Below, in pieces: positions 23,109 through 32,207 of a stretch of DNA of 64,000 nucleotides. Position 1 is the first letter of the stretch; every line of letters begins with the position of its first letter. Source of the DNA: VRUE01 sp963807425 (GTDB taxonomy: Bacteria > Actinomycetota > Thermoleophilia > Solirubrobacterales > 70-9); assembly GCA_963807425.1 (NCBI GenBank), contig CAWEBZ010000012.1:581957-645956 (forward strand), given 5' to 3'. The notes below the pieces were generated by a model. That model did not search any database. It was not told the origin of the DNA and worked only from the letters and a program-made list of their open reading frames with translations. The position numbers and the translations under genes are program-made.

Positions 23109-25283
23109 TCAGCCGTTGCCGAGCCCGGCGCAGCCAGCCGGGTCGAGCTTGCCGTTGACCTTGAAGACGAAATCGGGCTGAGGGGTTATGTCGGGCTCTT
23201 CGATGATCTGCTCCAGCGCCGGGTCGGTCTTCAGCCAGGCGTAGATCGGGTACCAGTAGGGCGAGTCGTAGGCGTCAGTGGTGAACTTGCTGACGATCAG
23301 GTAGTCGTAGTCGCCGGCGTTGACCCGGCGGCGGAACTGACGACAGGTCGTCGCCAGCCGGTAGGTGCCATCGGGACCCGGTACGCCGATGTACTGGACG
23401 TAGTTGTCGAGGTTGGCGCCGTAGAAGCCGTACTGGCCGAAGAAGATCTCCCCCGAGCCGGCGATTCCGATCCGCTTGTCGTGCTGGCGGTGGGCGAATG
23501 CATAGGCGTCCCGCGGCCCGCCTTCCTGCAGGAAGAGCTTCGTATTCGTGTAGTGGTGCTTGTAGTACTGGACCTCCTGGGCGCGGCCGAGCACGACAGC
23601 GAGCAGCACGATCGCCCCCGCCGCCGCCGTGACCACGGCGCGGCTGACCTGGCGCCGCGCCCGCAGCAGGCCCAGCCCAGCGGGCGCCCAGACGAAGGCC
23701 AGGGTGAGGAAGATCGTGCCGACGAGGTAGCCCGTGTACCAACGCGGCGTGCTCAACACCGAGATCGCGTAGACGCCGGTGAGGAAGAGCAGGGTCTGCC
23801 AGGCGCGGCTATCGGGAGCGCGCAACGGCCGGGCGACCGGCAACAGGGTCAGCGCCAGCAGCAGCCCCGGCATCAGGTACCTGGTGTTGGTGAAGAAACC
23901 GGTCGGAGAGCCCTCCTGGCCGGCCGCGGTCAGCGGAGTGACGACGTAGACCGCGGCGGTAAGCAGGGCCGCGCCGGCCACCACCCGCAGGATCTGGTTG
24001 CGGGAGCGGACCACGATGTAGATCGCCGCGGCCACCCCGACGATCAGAATCAGCGGCCAGATCGGTCCAAGCGCGTTGTCGAGCTGGGGGAAGAACCACT
24101 TGCGATAGATCGCCGGCTCGAAGAGGTAGTCGGCGACGGAGAAGCGCGGCCGTGGATCGAGCGGCATCTGGTCGGGGCGCGGCAGGTTGAGCGGCCCCCA
24201 GCCGAGCTGCGGGATCGGGTTGCCGCCCGTGTGGATCGCGGCCCGCACGTACCAGTAGCCGCCAACGACGAAGGCGGGGACGCCGATCGCCGCCGCGGTC
24301 ATCAGCCGTCGCCCGGCCCCGCTGACGACGACCATGCCGACGGCGATCGCCCCGACCGGCGCCAGCAGCGGCAGCTTCACCGAGATCGCGAGACCGGCGG
24401 CGATCCCCGCCAGCACCAGCGGCCCTTTGTCGAGCAGGGGGGCGTCGCGCTCCGGGCGGTCCTGAACCGCCCCGGTCTCCGGTGCGCGGCGCTGGTGGCC
24501 GTTAATCAGGAAAGCCGCGAAGGCGAGCAGGAAGGCGAGGCCCATGATGTCGTTGCGCCCCTCCCCCGGCTGCGTCTCGATCATCACCCCGGCGGAGAGG
24601 ACCAGCGCGGCCGCGACCAGCGTCGCCGGGCCGACCTTGTAGGGGCGGCCGACGGACCAGGCGGCGAGCAGAGCAATCGCCAGCCAGACGAGGTTGATCA
24701 GCGGCGAGAGCCAGTCGCTCTTGAAGAGGACGATCCCGGCGCCGTGAACCAGCTCCGAGCTGCCCGGGTAGAACCAGGCCGCCAGGCGCAGCGGGTCGGT
24801 GAAGTGGAGGTGGACGATCGAGCCCTCCTGCGCGATCCGTCCCGAGAACGGCATGTGGTACCAGGTCGTGTCGCCGCCGAACATGCCGACGTCGAGGCTC
24901 TGCTGGACCGGGAAGGTCCACTCGGCGACAACCCAGGAGGCGACTCCCAGCGCGATCAGCAGGGCGGCGGTCTGGACCTGCGGCGCGCTGACCTCGCGAC
25001 CCTCGCTGGAGGCCATCCACCAGCCCAGCAGCGCCGCCCCGAGTCCGATCCCGATGCAGCCGAAGATCGTCCAACCGAGGGTGAGGATGCTGAGCGTCCC
25101 CAGCAGCTGCAGAGCGAGGATCAGCAGCGCCGTGGCGATCGTCGCGTCGGCGAGGCGGGCGAGCGCACCGGAGAACTCGGGCACGATCCAGCGCCGCAGC
25201 CAGTAGGCGCCGAGCCCGAGGGCCGAGACGATGCCGATGACGGCGAGGCAGCCGCCGATGTAAGAGCCGAGGGAGGGGGTCAC
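23109..25283 (-). CDS. Large polytopic membrane protein (GT-C glycosyltransferase-like)
   Basis: 724 residues with about a dozen or more transmembrane helices. The first lumenal region contains FGGDTTWYHMPFSGRIAQEG and FYPGSSELVHG, which resembles the acidic-loop layout of dolichyl-phosphate-mannose-type (GT-C) transferases. A soluble C-terminal domain of about 130 residues (ITGY.. to AGLGNG) with two Cys follows the last helix. Such enzymes transfer sugars from polyprenyl-phosphate donors outside the membrane. The exact substrate cannot be told. Confidence 0.65.
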   Translation of the reverse strand: MTPSLGSYIGGCLAVIGIVSALGLGAYWLRRWIVPEFSGALARLADATIATALLILALQLLGTLSILTLGWTIFGCIGIGLGAALLGWWMASSEGREVSAPQVQTAALLIALGVASWVVAEWTFPVQQSLDVGMFGGDTTWYHMPFSGRIAQEGSIVHLHFTDPLRLAAWFYPGSSELVHGAGIVLFKSDWLSPLINLVWLAIALLAAWSVGRPYKVGPATLVAAALVLSAGVMIETQPGEGRNDIMGLAFLLAFAAFLINGHQRRAPETGAVQDRPERDAPLLDKGPLVLAGIAAGLAISVKLPLLAPVGAIAVGMVVVSGAGRRLMTAAAIGVPAFVVGGYWYVRAAIHTGGNPIPQLGWGPLNLPRPDQMPLDPRPRFSVADYLFEPAIYRKWFFPQLDNALGPIWPLILIVGVAAAIYIVVRSRNQILRVVAGAALLTAAVYVVTPLTAAGQEGSPTGFFTNTRYLMPGLLLALTLLPVARPLRAPDSRAWQTLLFLTGVYAISVLSTPRWYTGYLVGTIFLTLAFVWAPAGLGLLRARRQVSRAVVTAAAGAIVLLAVVLGRAQEVQYYKHHYTNTKLFLQEGGPRDAYAFAHRQHDKRIGIAGSGEIFFGQYGFYGANLDNYVQYIGVPGPDGTYRLATTCRQFRRRVNAGDYDYLIVSKFTTDAYDSPYWYPIYAWLKTDPALEQIIEEPDITPQPDFVFKVNGKLDPAGCAGLGNG

Positions 25284-25320
25284 CGGCGCGAGATGCTAGT
25301 CGGAGCGCCGGGCGTGCGGC

Positions 25321-25998
25321 TTAGGAGGAGACGGCTGGAATGCGACAGGAGACGCCGGTTCCGGCGAGGCCGCAGTAGCCGTTCGGCACCTTGTGCAGGT
25401 ACTGCTGGTGGTAGTCCTCGGCGTAGTAGAACGGCGCCGCTGGCTCGACCTCGGTCGTGACCGGCTCGTGCCCGGCGGCGCGCAGCGCTTCGTCGTAGCT
25501 GCGCAGCGCCATCTCCGCCGTCGCCTTCTGGGCGTCGTTGGCGAAGTAGATCCCGGAGCGGTACTGGGTACCGACGTCGTTTCCCTGACGCATGCCCTGG
25601 GTCGGGTCGTGCTCCTCGAAGAAGACCTTGAGCAGGTCGGCGTAGGAGACCTTGGCGGGGTCGTAGGCGACCAGCACCGCCTCGGCGTGGCCGGTCTTGC
25701 CGCTGCAGACCTCCTCGTAGGTTGGATTGGGCGTGGTCCCGTTCATGTATCCGACCGCCGTCGAGTAGACGCCGTCTAGGCCCCAGAAAAGGCGCTCCGC
25801 CCCCCAGAAGCAGCCGAGCGCGAAGTACGCCGTCTCGATCCCCTCCGGGAACGGCGGCTTCAATGGCGTGTCCAGCACCGCGTGCCGCTCGGGCACCTCG
25901 AAGGCCGGCTCGCTGCGCCCCGGCAGCGCCTCCTCGGGCGCCGGCAACCGCGTCTTCTCCGGGGAGAGGGACATCATCAGCTTGCCAAGCCGGTTCAC
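25321..25998 (-). CDS. msrA: Peptide methionine sulfoxide reductase A
   Basis: 225 residues. The catalytic GCFWG motif is present (FALGCFWGAERLFW), with GYMNGTTPNPTYEEVCSGKTGHAE, HDPTQGMRQGNDVGTQYRS and YHQQYL. It reduces methionine-S-sulfoxide in proteins, with recycling by cysteines near the C-terminus (GYCGLAGTGVSC). The 45-residue N-terminal extension (LPAPEEALPGRSEPAF) is common in actinobacterial versions. It is monocistronic between convergent or divergent neighbours. Confidence 0.95.
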   Translation of the reverse strand: MNRLGKLMMSLSPEKTRLPAPEEALPGRSEPAFEVPERHAVLDTPLKPPFPEGIETAYFALGCFWGAERLFWGLDGVYSTAVGYMNGTTPNPTYEEVCSGKTGHAEAVLVAYDPAKVSYADLLKVFFEEHDPTQGMRQGNDVGTQYRSGIYFANDAQKATAEMALRSYDEALRAAGHEPVTTEVEPAAPFYYAEDYHQQYLHKVPNGYCGLAGTGVSCRIPAVSS

Positions 25999-26030
25999 GG
26001 CGTTGACGTTACCGGCCCAACGAGCTCGGC

Positions 26031-26966
26031 TCAGACCGCCGGCTGCGCCTCGAACGAGTAACTGACGCCGGTCAGCTCTTCCGAGACCGACCAGAGGCGT
26101 TCAGCGGTCTCCTCACTACGGGCGGCGCGGGCCGGCCTCTCGATCGTCGGGTGACCGCCGTGCCCCTGGAACCCGTCCGGGCCGATGAAAAGGCCGCCAT
26201 CCAGGTTGGGCCGGGTCGCTGCGTAAAGCAGCGGCAGCACACCCATCTCAGGGCTCTGTGCAAAAAGGCGGTTGGTGAGGACCATCACCGCCCGGTCGAG
26301 GGCCGGTGGCGCTGCCGACTGCAGGTTGGTCGCCGCATAGCCAGGGTGGGCGGCGAGGCTGGCGACCGTCGATCCCGCTGCGCGCAGCCGGCGCTCCAGC
26401 TCGAGTGCGAAGAGGACGTTGGCGAGCTTCGCCTGGCCGTAGGCGCGCCAGCGCCGGTAGCGGCGCTCGGCCTGCAGGTCGTTGAAGCGAATCCGCCCGT
26501 AGCGGTGCGCGGCGCTGCTGACGGTGACGACGCGAGCATCCTCGCGGCCCTCCATCCGGCCGAGCAGCAGACCGGTGAGGGCGAAGTGACCGAGGTGGTT
26601 GGTGCCAAGCTGAAGCTCGAAGCCGTCGGCCGTGCGGCGCTGCGGCGGCGCCATCACACCGGCGTTGTTGATCAGCAGGTCGAGGGTCCCGCGCTCGCTG
26701 CCGAAGCGCTCGGCGAAAGCGCGAACCGACGCGAGGTCAGCAAGGTCCAACTCCCACGGCGTGACCGCCGCGCCCGGAACGTCCTCACGGATCGACCCGA
26801 CTGCCCCGTCGCCCTTCTCGGCATCGCGGCAGGCGAGGACGACCTCCGCCCCGGCCCGTGCCAGCTCACGCGCAGCGACCAGACCCAGGCCACTGTTGGC
26901 ACCAGTCACCACGGCGGTCCGCCCCGCTTGGTCGGGAATCTGCTCGGCTGTCCACTTCTCGCTCAT
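26031..26966 (-). CDS. Short-chain dehydrogenase (retinol-dehydrogenase-like)
   Basis: AGGAGG lies four bases before ATG 26966, so I use that start (311 residues) rather than the longer frame to 27026. It shows TGANSGLGLVAARELA (NAD(P) binding), NNAGVM, the catalytic Ser in VTVSSAAHR and YGQAK. Family members reduce aldehydes or ketones or oxidise alcohols. It is divergent from a TetR gene, and the shared 125-base interval holds an inverted repeat, so the regulator probably controls it. Confidence 0.9.
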   Translation of the reverse strand: MSEKWTAEQIPDQAGRTAVVTGANSGLGLVAARELARAGAEVVLACRDAEKGDGAVGSIREDVPGAAVTPWELDLADLASVRAFAERFGSERGTLDLLINNAGVMAPPQRRTADGFELQLGTNHLGHFALTGLLLGRMEGREDARVVTVSSAAHRYGRIRFNDLQAERRYRRWRAYGQAKLANVLFALELERRLRAAGSTVASLAAHPGYAATNLQSAAPPALDRAVMVLTNRLFAQSPEMGVLPLLYAATRPNLDGGLFIGPDGFQGHGGHPTIERPARAARSEETAERLWSVSEELTGVSYSFEAQPAV

Positions 26967-26985
26967 CCGCCGCCTCCTCTGGGGT

Positions 26986-27024
26986 GTCTGACCTAACCCC
27001 TCAATACGGCGGTCGAGGTCAGAC
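26986..27024. promoter_or_regulatory. Inverted repeat, candidate TetR operator
   Basis: GTCTGACCT at 26986-26994 and its exact complement AGGTCAGAC at 27016-27024 with a 21-base gap, lying between the divergent SDR and TetR genes. Either half-sites of one large operator or a hairpin; the position favours regulation. Confidence 0.5.
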
Positions 27025-27091
27025 ACGGTTGCTATCTGCCCGACAATATATGTGAATCTCTCTTACTTTGCTCACCAACTAGAGTCGACCC

Positions 27092-27727
27092 ATGCCAAAG
27101 CTCCAGCGCAGAGCCTCCTACCACCACGGCGACCTGCCGGCAGCGCTGATCGACGCAAGCTTCGAGCTGATCGCCGAGAACGGCGTCCACGGCTTCTCGC
27201 TCGCCGAAGCGGCTCGCCGTACCGGGGTCAGCATCTCCGCTCCCTATCGCCACTTCGCCGATCGCGAGGAGCTCCTGGTCGCCTGCGCGGTCGTCGCCTG
27301 CGAAGAGCTGAAGAACCGCTTCGACCCAGCACTGGCCAGCAAGGAGACGCCCGCCGAGAAGCTTGCCGCCGCCAGTGCCACCTACGTGCGCTTCGCCGCC
27401 GAGCGCCGGCCGATGTTCGAGGTCCTCTACAGCGCCGGCCTCGACAAGGCCAAGCATCCCCGCCTTGCCGAGGCAGCGGCCGGGCTCTACCTGCCGGTCA
27501 CCGAGATTGCCCTCCACCTCACTCCGGACGGCGACGAAGAAGACGCCGGAATCCTTGTCCAGGCGGTTACAGGCCTCGCCCAGGGCTACGCGACGATGCT
27601 CGTCGAGAGCGGCCTCGGCGACTCGAGCGAGATGGTCGCCGTCTCCTGCGCGCGCGCCGAGGCGGCGACAGCAGCGCTGCTCCGTGGCCGCAGCCTGCTC
27701 TTCGCGGCACCGAGCAGCCGCACTTGA
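27092..27727 (+). CDS. TetR/AcrR-family transcriptional regulator
   Basis: 211 residues. N-terminal helix-turn-helix: RASYHHGDLPAALIDASFEL, GFSLAEAARRTGVSISAPYR HFADREELL. The C-terminal ligand domain is helical with the WHG-type pattern (FEVLYSAGLDKAKHP). Divergent from the SDR gene; likely represses it and itself through the 26986-27024 repeat. Ligand unknown. Confidence 0.9.
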   Translation: MPKLQRRASYHHGDLPAALIDASFELIAENGVHGFSLAEAARRTGVSISAPYRHFADREELLVACAVVACEELKNRFDPALASKETPAEKLAAASATYVRFAAERRPMFEVLYSAGLDKAKHPRLAEAAAGLYLPVTEIALHLTPDGDEEDAGILVQAVTGLAQGYATMLVESGLGDSSEMVAVSCARAEAATAALLRGRSLLFAAPSSRT

Positions 27728-27813
27728 ATCGCATGGACGCGAACGGATAGCGTGCGGCCATCGGCTGCTTCGTAATCCTCTTCGCGCTGATCTCGCCACG
27801 GCTGGCGCTCTTC

Positions 27814-28035
27814 GTGCTGTGGCTCTTCAGCGATCTGCTCAGCCGCGCCTTCGAGGGCTGGTTCGTTCCCCTCCTCGGCTTCTTCCTGCTGCCCTGGACG
27901 ACCCTCGCCTACGCCGTGATGTGGAGCTCCTCGAACGGCGTCGTCGGCTTCGAGTGGTTCATCGTCGGCCTCGCCTTCCTCTTCGACCTGGGCTCCTACG
28001 CCAAGGGCGGACAGCGGCGGACCAGAGACGCCTAG
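27814..28035 (+). CDS. Small membrane protein (start unclear)
   Basis: From GTG 27814 the 73-residue product has WFVPLLGFFLLPWTTLAYAV and VVGFEWFIVGLAFLFDLGSY, two helices. The upstream in-frame sequence (IGCFVILFALISPRLALF) also looks like authentic coding sequence, but a stop at 27748-27750 and the lack of ATG/GTG/TTG before 27814 leave its start unexplained; a base error near 27755 is possible. The family (ISPRLAL, PWTTLAYAV) occurs in actinobacteria without known function. Confidence 0.55.
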   Translation: MLWLFSDLLSRAFEGWFVPLLGFFLLPWTTLAYAVMWSSSNGVVGFEWFIVGLAFLFDLGSYAKGGQRRTRDA

Positions 28036-28301
28036 AGCGCCTCTTCGGCAGCCGGGAAGGCGACCCTCACATGGGCCTTGGAGACGACGACGAAGTCACG
28101 TCGGGTCACGTCACCGCCCATCAACGAGGTGATTTCGACGTCGAGCAGTGGGATGAAAGTTATGTCAACCCTGTTGAGGGCGTCGGAGAAACGGCTCTGG
28201 TAGCCCTCTGGGGGCAGGGTAACGTCGCCGATGATGATGTGACGGTCGGTTTCAAACCTCACACGTTCGGTTCGCCTTGCTTTTTGGTTCACGTCAGCCA
28301 T
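28032..28301 (-). CDS. Small conserved protein (DUF6812-like)
   Basis: 89 residues from ATG 28301: RVRFETDRHIIIGDVTLPPE, GYQSRFSDALNRVDITFIPL, then DVEITSL and VVVSKAHVRVAFP. The pattern matches a small all-beta family I recall as DUF6812. Convergent with and touching the small membrane gene at 28035. No function known. Confidence 0.6.
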   Translation of the reverse strand: MADVNQKARRTERVRFETDRHIIIGDVTLPPEGYQSRFSDALNRVDITFIPLLDVEITSLMGGDVTRRDFVVVSKAHVRVAFPAAEEAL

Positions 28302-28366
28302 TACGCAGCTATCGGCACAAGCCCTGATGTGCCTGAGTGGACAATCGTCCAACCTATGATCGGCGC

Positions 28367-28898
28367 GTGAACCCGCGGTTCCCGCCCACGCTGGAGACCT
28401 CCCGCCTACTCCTGCGAGGGTGGCAAGGACGCGACCTGGAAGCGCACGCCGAGATGTCCGCCGATCCAGAGGTGATGCGCTACATCGGCGACGGACAGGC
28501 ACTGGACCGGGGACAGAGCTGGCGTGAGATCGCCATGCACATCGGCCACTGGGTACTCCGCGGCTACGGCCAGTGGGCGCTGGAGCGCAAGGAGGATGGA
28601 GCCTCGATCGGCCGCGCGGGATTGTGGAATCCGCCGGGGTGGCCCGGCCTCGAGGTGGGCTGGAAGCTCACCCGGGATGCATGGGGTCACGGGTACGCGA
28701 CCCGAGGCTGGACAGGCCGCGATCGAGTGGACCTGGCGCACCCTCGACGCCCCCGAGCTGATCTCGGTGATCCAGCCCGACAACGCCGCGTCGATCCGTG
28801 TCGCGGAACGCCTGGGAATGCAGCGGCTGCGGGAGGACACCGTCAAGGGCCAAGCCGTGACGATCTTCGGAATCGACAGGCCAGCACTCGGCAGGTAG
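28367..28898 (+). CDS. GNAT N-acetyltransferase, frameshifted
   Basis: From GTG 28367: TLETSRLLLRGWQGRDLEAH, then ALERKEDGASIGRAGLWNPP and LEVGWKLTRDAWGHGYAT in one frame, then (after one extra C near 28702) EAGQAAIEWTWRT, SVIQPDNAASIRVAERLGMQ to a stop at 28898. All the parts of a RimJ/RimL-type acetyltransferase (acetyl-CoA to an amine) are present, so the gene is either a recent pseudogene or a sequence error. Confidence 0.75.
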
Positions 28899-28932
28899 GG
28901 GTACGAATGGAGCAACGCTTACCTTGCTGAAA

Positions 28933-29006
28933 TCGGGGCGCCCGGATTCGAACCGGGGACCTCGGCCACCCAAAGGCCGCGCGCTACCAGGCTGCGCCAC
29001 GCCCCG
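28933..29006 (-). tRNA. tRNA-Pro (TGG)
   Basis: On the minus strand: CGGGGCG acceptor, TGGCGCAGCCTGGTAGCG D-arm, anticodon loop TTTGGGT (TGG), GGTTCGAATCC T-arm, CGCCCCG and discriminator A. CCA not encoded. Confidence 0.95.
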
Positions 29007-29078
29007 AAGCGCCCAGTGTAGAGCGGCGCTCCGAACCGGGCTGGGCTCGTCGGGATACAACCGCTAGCTTTCGCGGCC

Positions 29079-30371
29079 ATGGCTGACGTGCTCCCGATCA
29101 AAGGTCTCTATTACGACCTCGACGCGGTCGGCTCGCTTCAGGATGTCGTCGCTCCGCCCTATGACGTGATCGACGCCACGCAGCGAGCCGAGCTGTTGCA
29201 GCGCTCCCCCTACAACGCCGTCGCGGTCGACCTGCCCAAGCCCTACGGCGAGACCGGTCCCCAGGCGGAGGTCGAGGGCGACCCCTACGAGTACGCGGCG
29301 GAGACGATCGAGGCCTGGCAACAGGCCGGCGCCCTGATCGCCGACCCCGAACCCGCCACCTGGGCGATGGAACAGGAGTACACCGGCCCCGACGGCTCCC
29401 TCCACATACGACACGGCATCCTCGCCCGCGTCCGGGTCGAGGACTTCGCGACGGGGACGATCCTCCCCCACGAGCGCACGCTTCCCGGCCCGAAGAAGGA
29501 CCGGCTCGACCTCACCAGGGCGACCCACTGCAACCTCTCGCCGATCTTCTCGCTGAGCACGAAGGACCCCTGGCCCCTGGTTAGGGACGAAACCGAGCGC
29601 GAGGAGATCTTCGGCGAAGCGACCGACGCGAGCGGCACGCGCACCCGGCTCTGGCGGCTCGCCAACCCGGAAATACACGAGGCGGTGACGAGCGAGCTGG
29701 CCGACGCCAAGCTGCTGATCGCCGACGGGCACCACCGCTACGAGACCGCGATCGCCTACCGCGACGAGATCGGCGGCGAGGGCCCTCACAACTACACGCT
29801 GATGGCGCTGACCGGCCTCGACGACCCCGGCCTCAGCGTCTTCCCCACACATCGCCTCCTCTCCGGCTTCGCCGATGACCCCGAGCGCCAGCGCCGCTTC
29901 GGCGAGGGCCTGCGCGAGCTGTTCGAGGCGACCGAGGTCGAGACCGACGAGCTCGACCCGCTCGGCCAGGAGGGCGTCGGCGTCTTCGGGCTCTACGACT
30001 CCCACCACAAGCGCGGCTTCCGCCTGCGGCTCAAGGACACCGCCATCGCCGAGCTCGACCGGATCCTGGAGGGCCAGCCCGAGGCCTACCGCCGCCTCGA
30101 CGCCGCGATCCTCGAGACGCTGGTGCTGAAGGGGATCGCCGGCCTCAGCGAAGACGACATCATGGCCAAGCGCGGCCTCGGCTACGCGAAGAGCGTCGAT
30201 GACTCGCTCGCCCTGCTCGACGACGGCACCTACGACGTCGCCTTCATCCTGCGGCCGATCCCGGTCGACCAGGTGCGGGCGATCTGCGAGAGCGACGCCA
30301 ACATGCCGCCGAAGTCGACCTACTTCTACCCGAAGGTCCTCACCGGTCTGGTCTTCAACCCGGTTGGCTGA
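29079..30371 (+). CDS. DUF1015-family protein
   Basis: 430 residues. Opens MADVLPIKGLYYD, AGSLQDVVAPPYDVIDATQR, then YNAVAVDLPK and, in the middle, KKDRLDLTRATHCNLSPIFS and LLIADGHHRYETAIAYRDE, the signature blocks of DUF1015. The function of the family is not established; neighbours suggest a general metabolic role. It starts a same-strand run (DUF1015, PduO-type adenosyltransferase, OsmC, SDR, Nudix) with small gaps. Confidence 0.9.
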   Translation: MADVLPIKGLYYDLDAVGSLQDVVAPPYDVIDATQRAELLQRSPYNAVAVDLPKPYGETGPQAEVEGDPYEYAAETIEAWQQAGALIADPEPATWAMEQEYTGPDGSLHIRHGILARVRVEDFATGTILPHERTLPGPKKDRLDLTRATHCNLSPIFSLSTKDPWPLVRDETEREEIFGEATDASGTRTRLWRLANPEIHEAVTSELADAKLLIADGHHRYETAIAYRDEIGGEGPHNYTLMALTGLDDPGLSVFPTHRLLSGFADDPERQRRFGEGLRELFEATEVETDELDPLGQEGVGVFGLYDSHHKRGFRLRLKDTAIAELDRILEGQPEAYRRLDAAILETLVLKGIAGLSEDDIMAKRGLGYAKSVDDSLALLDDGTYDVAFILRPIPVDQVRAICESDANMPPKSTYFYPKVLTGLVFNPVG

Positions 30372-30396
30372 CGGCCCGCGGGCGTAGGATCGGGCC

Positions 30397-30963
30397 GTGG
30401 TCAAGATCTACACCAAGAAGGGCGACGACGGCAGCACTTCGCTCTGGTACGGCGGCCGCGTCCCCAAGCACCACGGGCGCACCGAGGCCTACGGGTCGCT
30501 CGACGAGGCCTGCTCCCATCTGGGCGTCGCCCGCGCCCTCTGCGGCCCAGAGCAGGCCGAGCTGGCCGCCGACCTGCTGCGCCTCCAGGACGACCTCTTC
30601 GTCGCCGGGGCCGAGCTGGCGACCGCGCCGGAGGCGGCCGAGCGGCTCGAAGACGGTGTCAGCCGCACCACCGAGGCGATGGTCGCCGAGCTGGAGAGAC
30701 TGATCGATCGTTACATGAGCGAGGTCGAGCTGCCACCCAAGTTCGTCATCCCGGGCGGCAACCAGCTCTCTGCCCAGCTCGACGTCGCCCGCACCGTGAT
30801 CCGGCGCGCCGAGCGGGCGATCTCCGCCCTGGCTCAGGCCGACGAGCTGGCGAGCGAGACAGTGATCCACTTCGTCAACCGCGCCTCCGACCTCGCCTAC
30901 GCGATGGCCCGCTTCGCCGACGTCGAGAACCCGGCGCTCTTCGAGGGTCGCCGCAAGGCCTAG
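30397..30963 (+). CDS. PduO-type cob(I)alamin adenosyltransferase
   Basis: 188 residues. VKIYTKKGDDGSTSLWYGGR and SLDEACSHLGVARALC are the ATP- and cobalamin-binding start of PduO/CobO-type enzymes; RTVIRRAERAIS and FVNRASDLAYAMAR are their conserved C-terminal helices. It transfers adenosyl from ATP to cob(I)alamin, giving coenzyme B12. Twenty-five bases after the DUF1015 gene, five before the OsmC gene. Confidence 0.9.
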   Translation: MVKIYTKKGDDGSTSLWYGGRVPKHHGRTEAYGSLDEACSHLGVARALCGPEQAELAADLLRLQDDLFVAGAELATAPEAAERLEDGVSRTTEAMVAELERLIDRYMSEVELPPKFVIPGGNQLSAQLDVARTVIRRAERAISALAQADELASETVIHFVNRASDLAYAMARFADVENPALFEGRRKA

Positions 30964-30968
30964 CGTCG

Positions 30969-31367
30969 ATGCGAGTCGTCGCCCGCCGTCGTAAGGGATA
31001 TGCCCACGAGGTCGAGATCGAGGGCGGACACACGATCGTCGTCGACGAGCCGCTCGAGGCCGGCGGGACCGACACCGGCCCCTCCCCCACCCGCCTCGTC
31101 GCCGCCGGCCTCGCCAGCTGCATCGCGGTGACGATGGAGATGTACGCGGAGCGCAAGGGCTGGGAGATCGGCCGGGTGGAGGTCGATGTCGACGCCGAGT
31201 ACGACGGCTATTCGCCGAAGTCGTTCGCCGTCTCCCTGAAGCTGCCGGCAGAGGTGACCGAGGAGCAACGCGAGCGTCTGCTCGAGATCGCCGGCAAGTG
31301 CCCGGTGCACAGGATGCTGACCGGGCAGACGCGCGTCACCTTCGCCGAGCAAGTGGAGACGCTCTAG
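30969..31367 (+). CDS. OsmC-family peroxide-reductase-like protein
   Basis: 132 residues with the two conserved cysteines of OsmC/Ohr proteins: VAAGLASCIAVTMEMYAERK and IAGKCPVHRMLTGQT. These reduce organic hydroperoxides using a Cys pair. Its stop (31365-31367) is followed immediately by the ATG of the SDR, so they are co-transcribed. Confidence 0.9.
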   Translation: MRVVARRRKGYAHEVEIEGGHTIVVDEPLEAGGTDTGPSPTRLVAAGLASCIAVTMEMYAERKGWEIGRVEVDVDAEYDGYSPKSFAVSLKLPAEVTEEQRERLLEIAGKCPVHRMLTGQTRVTFAEQVETL

Positions 31368-32180
31368 ATGGACCTCGGCCTGCACAGGCGCGGCTGTGTC
31401 GTCACCGGCGCCAGCCGTGGGATCGGTCGCGAGACCGCGAAGCTGCTCTGCGCCGAGGGCGCCGGCGTGCTGCTGGTCGCGCGCGGCGAGGAGGCGCTCA
31501 CCGAAGCCGTGGCGGAGGCGCAGTCGGCCGGCGCCGGCAGCGACGGAGAGGCAGCGGCACTCGTCCTCGACGTCACCGCCGAGGACGCCGGCGAGCGGAT
31601 GTTGGCCGAGGCGAGCAAGCGCTTTGGCAGCCTCGACGTCCTGGTCAACAACGCCGGCAGCGCCAAGTGGCGCGACCTCGACGAGGTGCCGGACGAGGAC
31701 TGGCGCGCCCAGTACGAGCTCAACGTGATGGCGCCGCTTCGAGCAATGCGCGCCGCTGCGCCGGCGATGGCCGAGCGCGGCTGGGGACGCGTGGTCAACG
31801 TCTGCTCGACCGCGGGCAAGCGCCCCTCGGCGGCGATGCCGGAGTACTCGGTGGCGAAGGCGGCGGAGCTCTCGCTCTCGCGCCTCTTCGCCGACCGCTA
31901 CGCCGGCAAGGGCGTCCTCGTCAACGCGATCTGTCCCGGCCCGGTCGAATCGGAGATGTGGATGGACGCGGGCGGCCTGCTCGACCAGGCGCACCAAATG
32001 TCCGGTGCCGCCAGCCGCGAGGAGGCACTCGCCGAAGCCGGCTCGAAGCGCCCGATCGGCCGCCTCGCCGAGGTCGGCGAGATCGCCGCCGCGATCGCCT
32101 TCCTCTGCTCCGAGCGCGCCTCCTACGTCAGCGGCGCCGCCTGGTCGGTGGACGGTGGCACCGTCCAAGTCATTATCTGA
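31368..32180 (+). CDS. Short-chain dehydrogenase/reductase
   Basis: 270 residues. TGASRGIGRETAKLL, LVNNAGSAKWRD, VNVCSTAGKRPS (catalytic Ser region), YSVAKAAELSLSRLFA (Y-x-x-x-K) and CPGPVESEMW. A classical SDR, similar to 3-oxoacyl-ACP reductase-type enzymes, NAD(P)-dependent; substrate unknown. Directly after OsmC without a gap. Confidence 0.9.
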   Translation: MDLGLHRRGCVVTGASRGIGRETAKLLCAEGAGVLLVARGEEALTEAVAEAQSAGAGSDGEAAALVLDVTAEDAGERMLAEASKRFGSLDVLVNNAGSAKWRDLDEVPDEDWRAQYELNVMAPLRAMRAAAPAMAERGWGRVVNVCSTAGKRPSAAMPEYSVAKAAELSLSRLFADRYAGKGVLVNAICPGPVESEMWMDAGGLLDQAHQMSGAASREEALAEAGSKRPIGRLAEVGEIAAAIAFLCSERASYVSGAAWSVDGGTVQVII

Positions 32181-32207
32181 GCCGCCTGTGGCGACTTATA
32201 CGTCCAT

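Noticed and set aside
23481..25460. 659-codon plus-strand frame opposite the polytopic membrane protein
   Set aside because: Arg/Asp/Gly/Gln-rich shadow typical of the antisense of hydrophobic codons; no domain.
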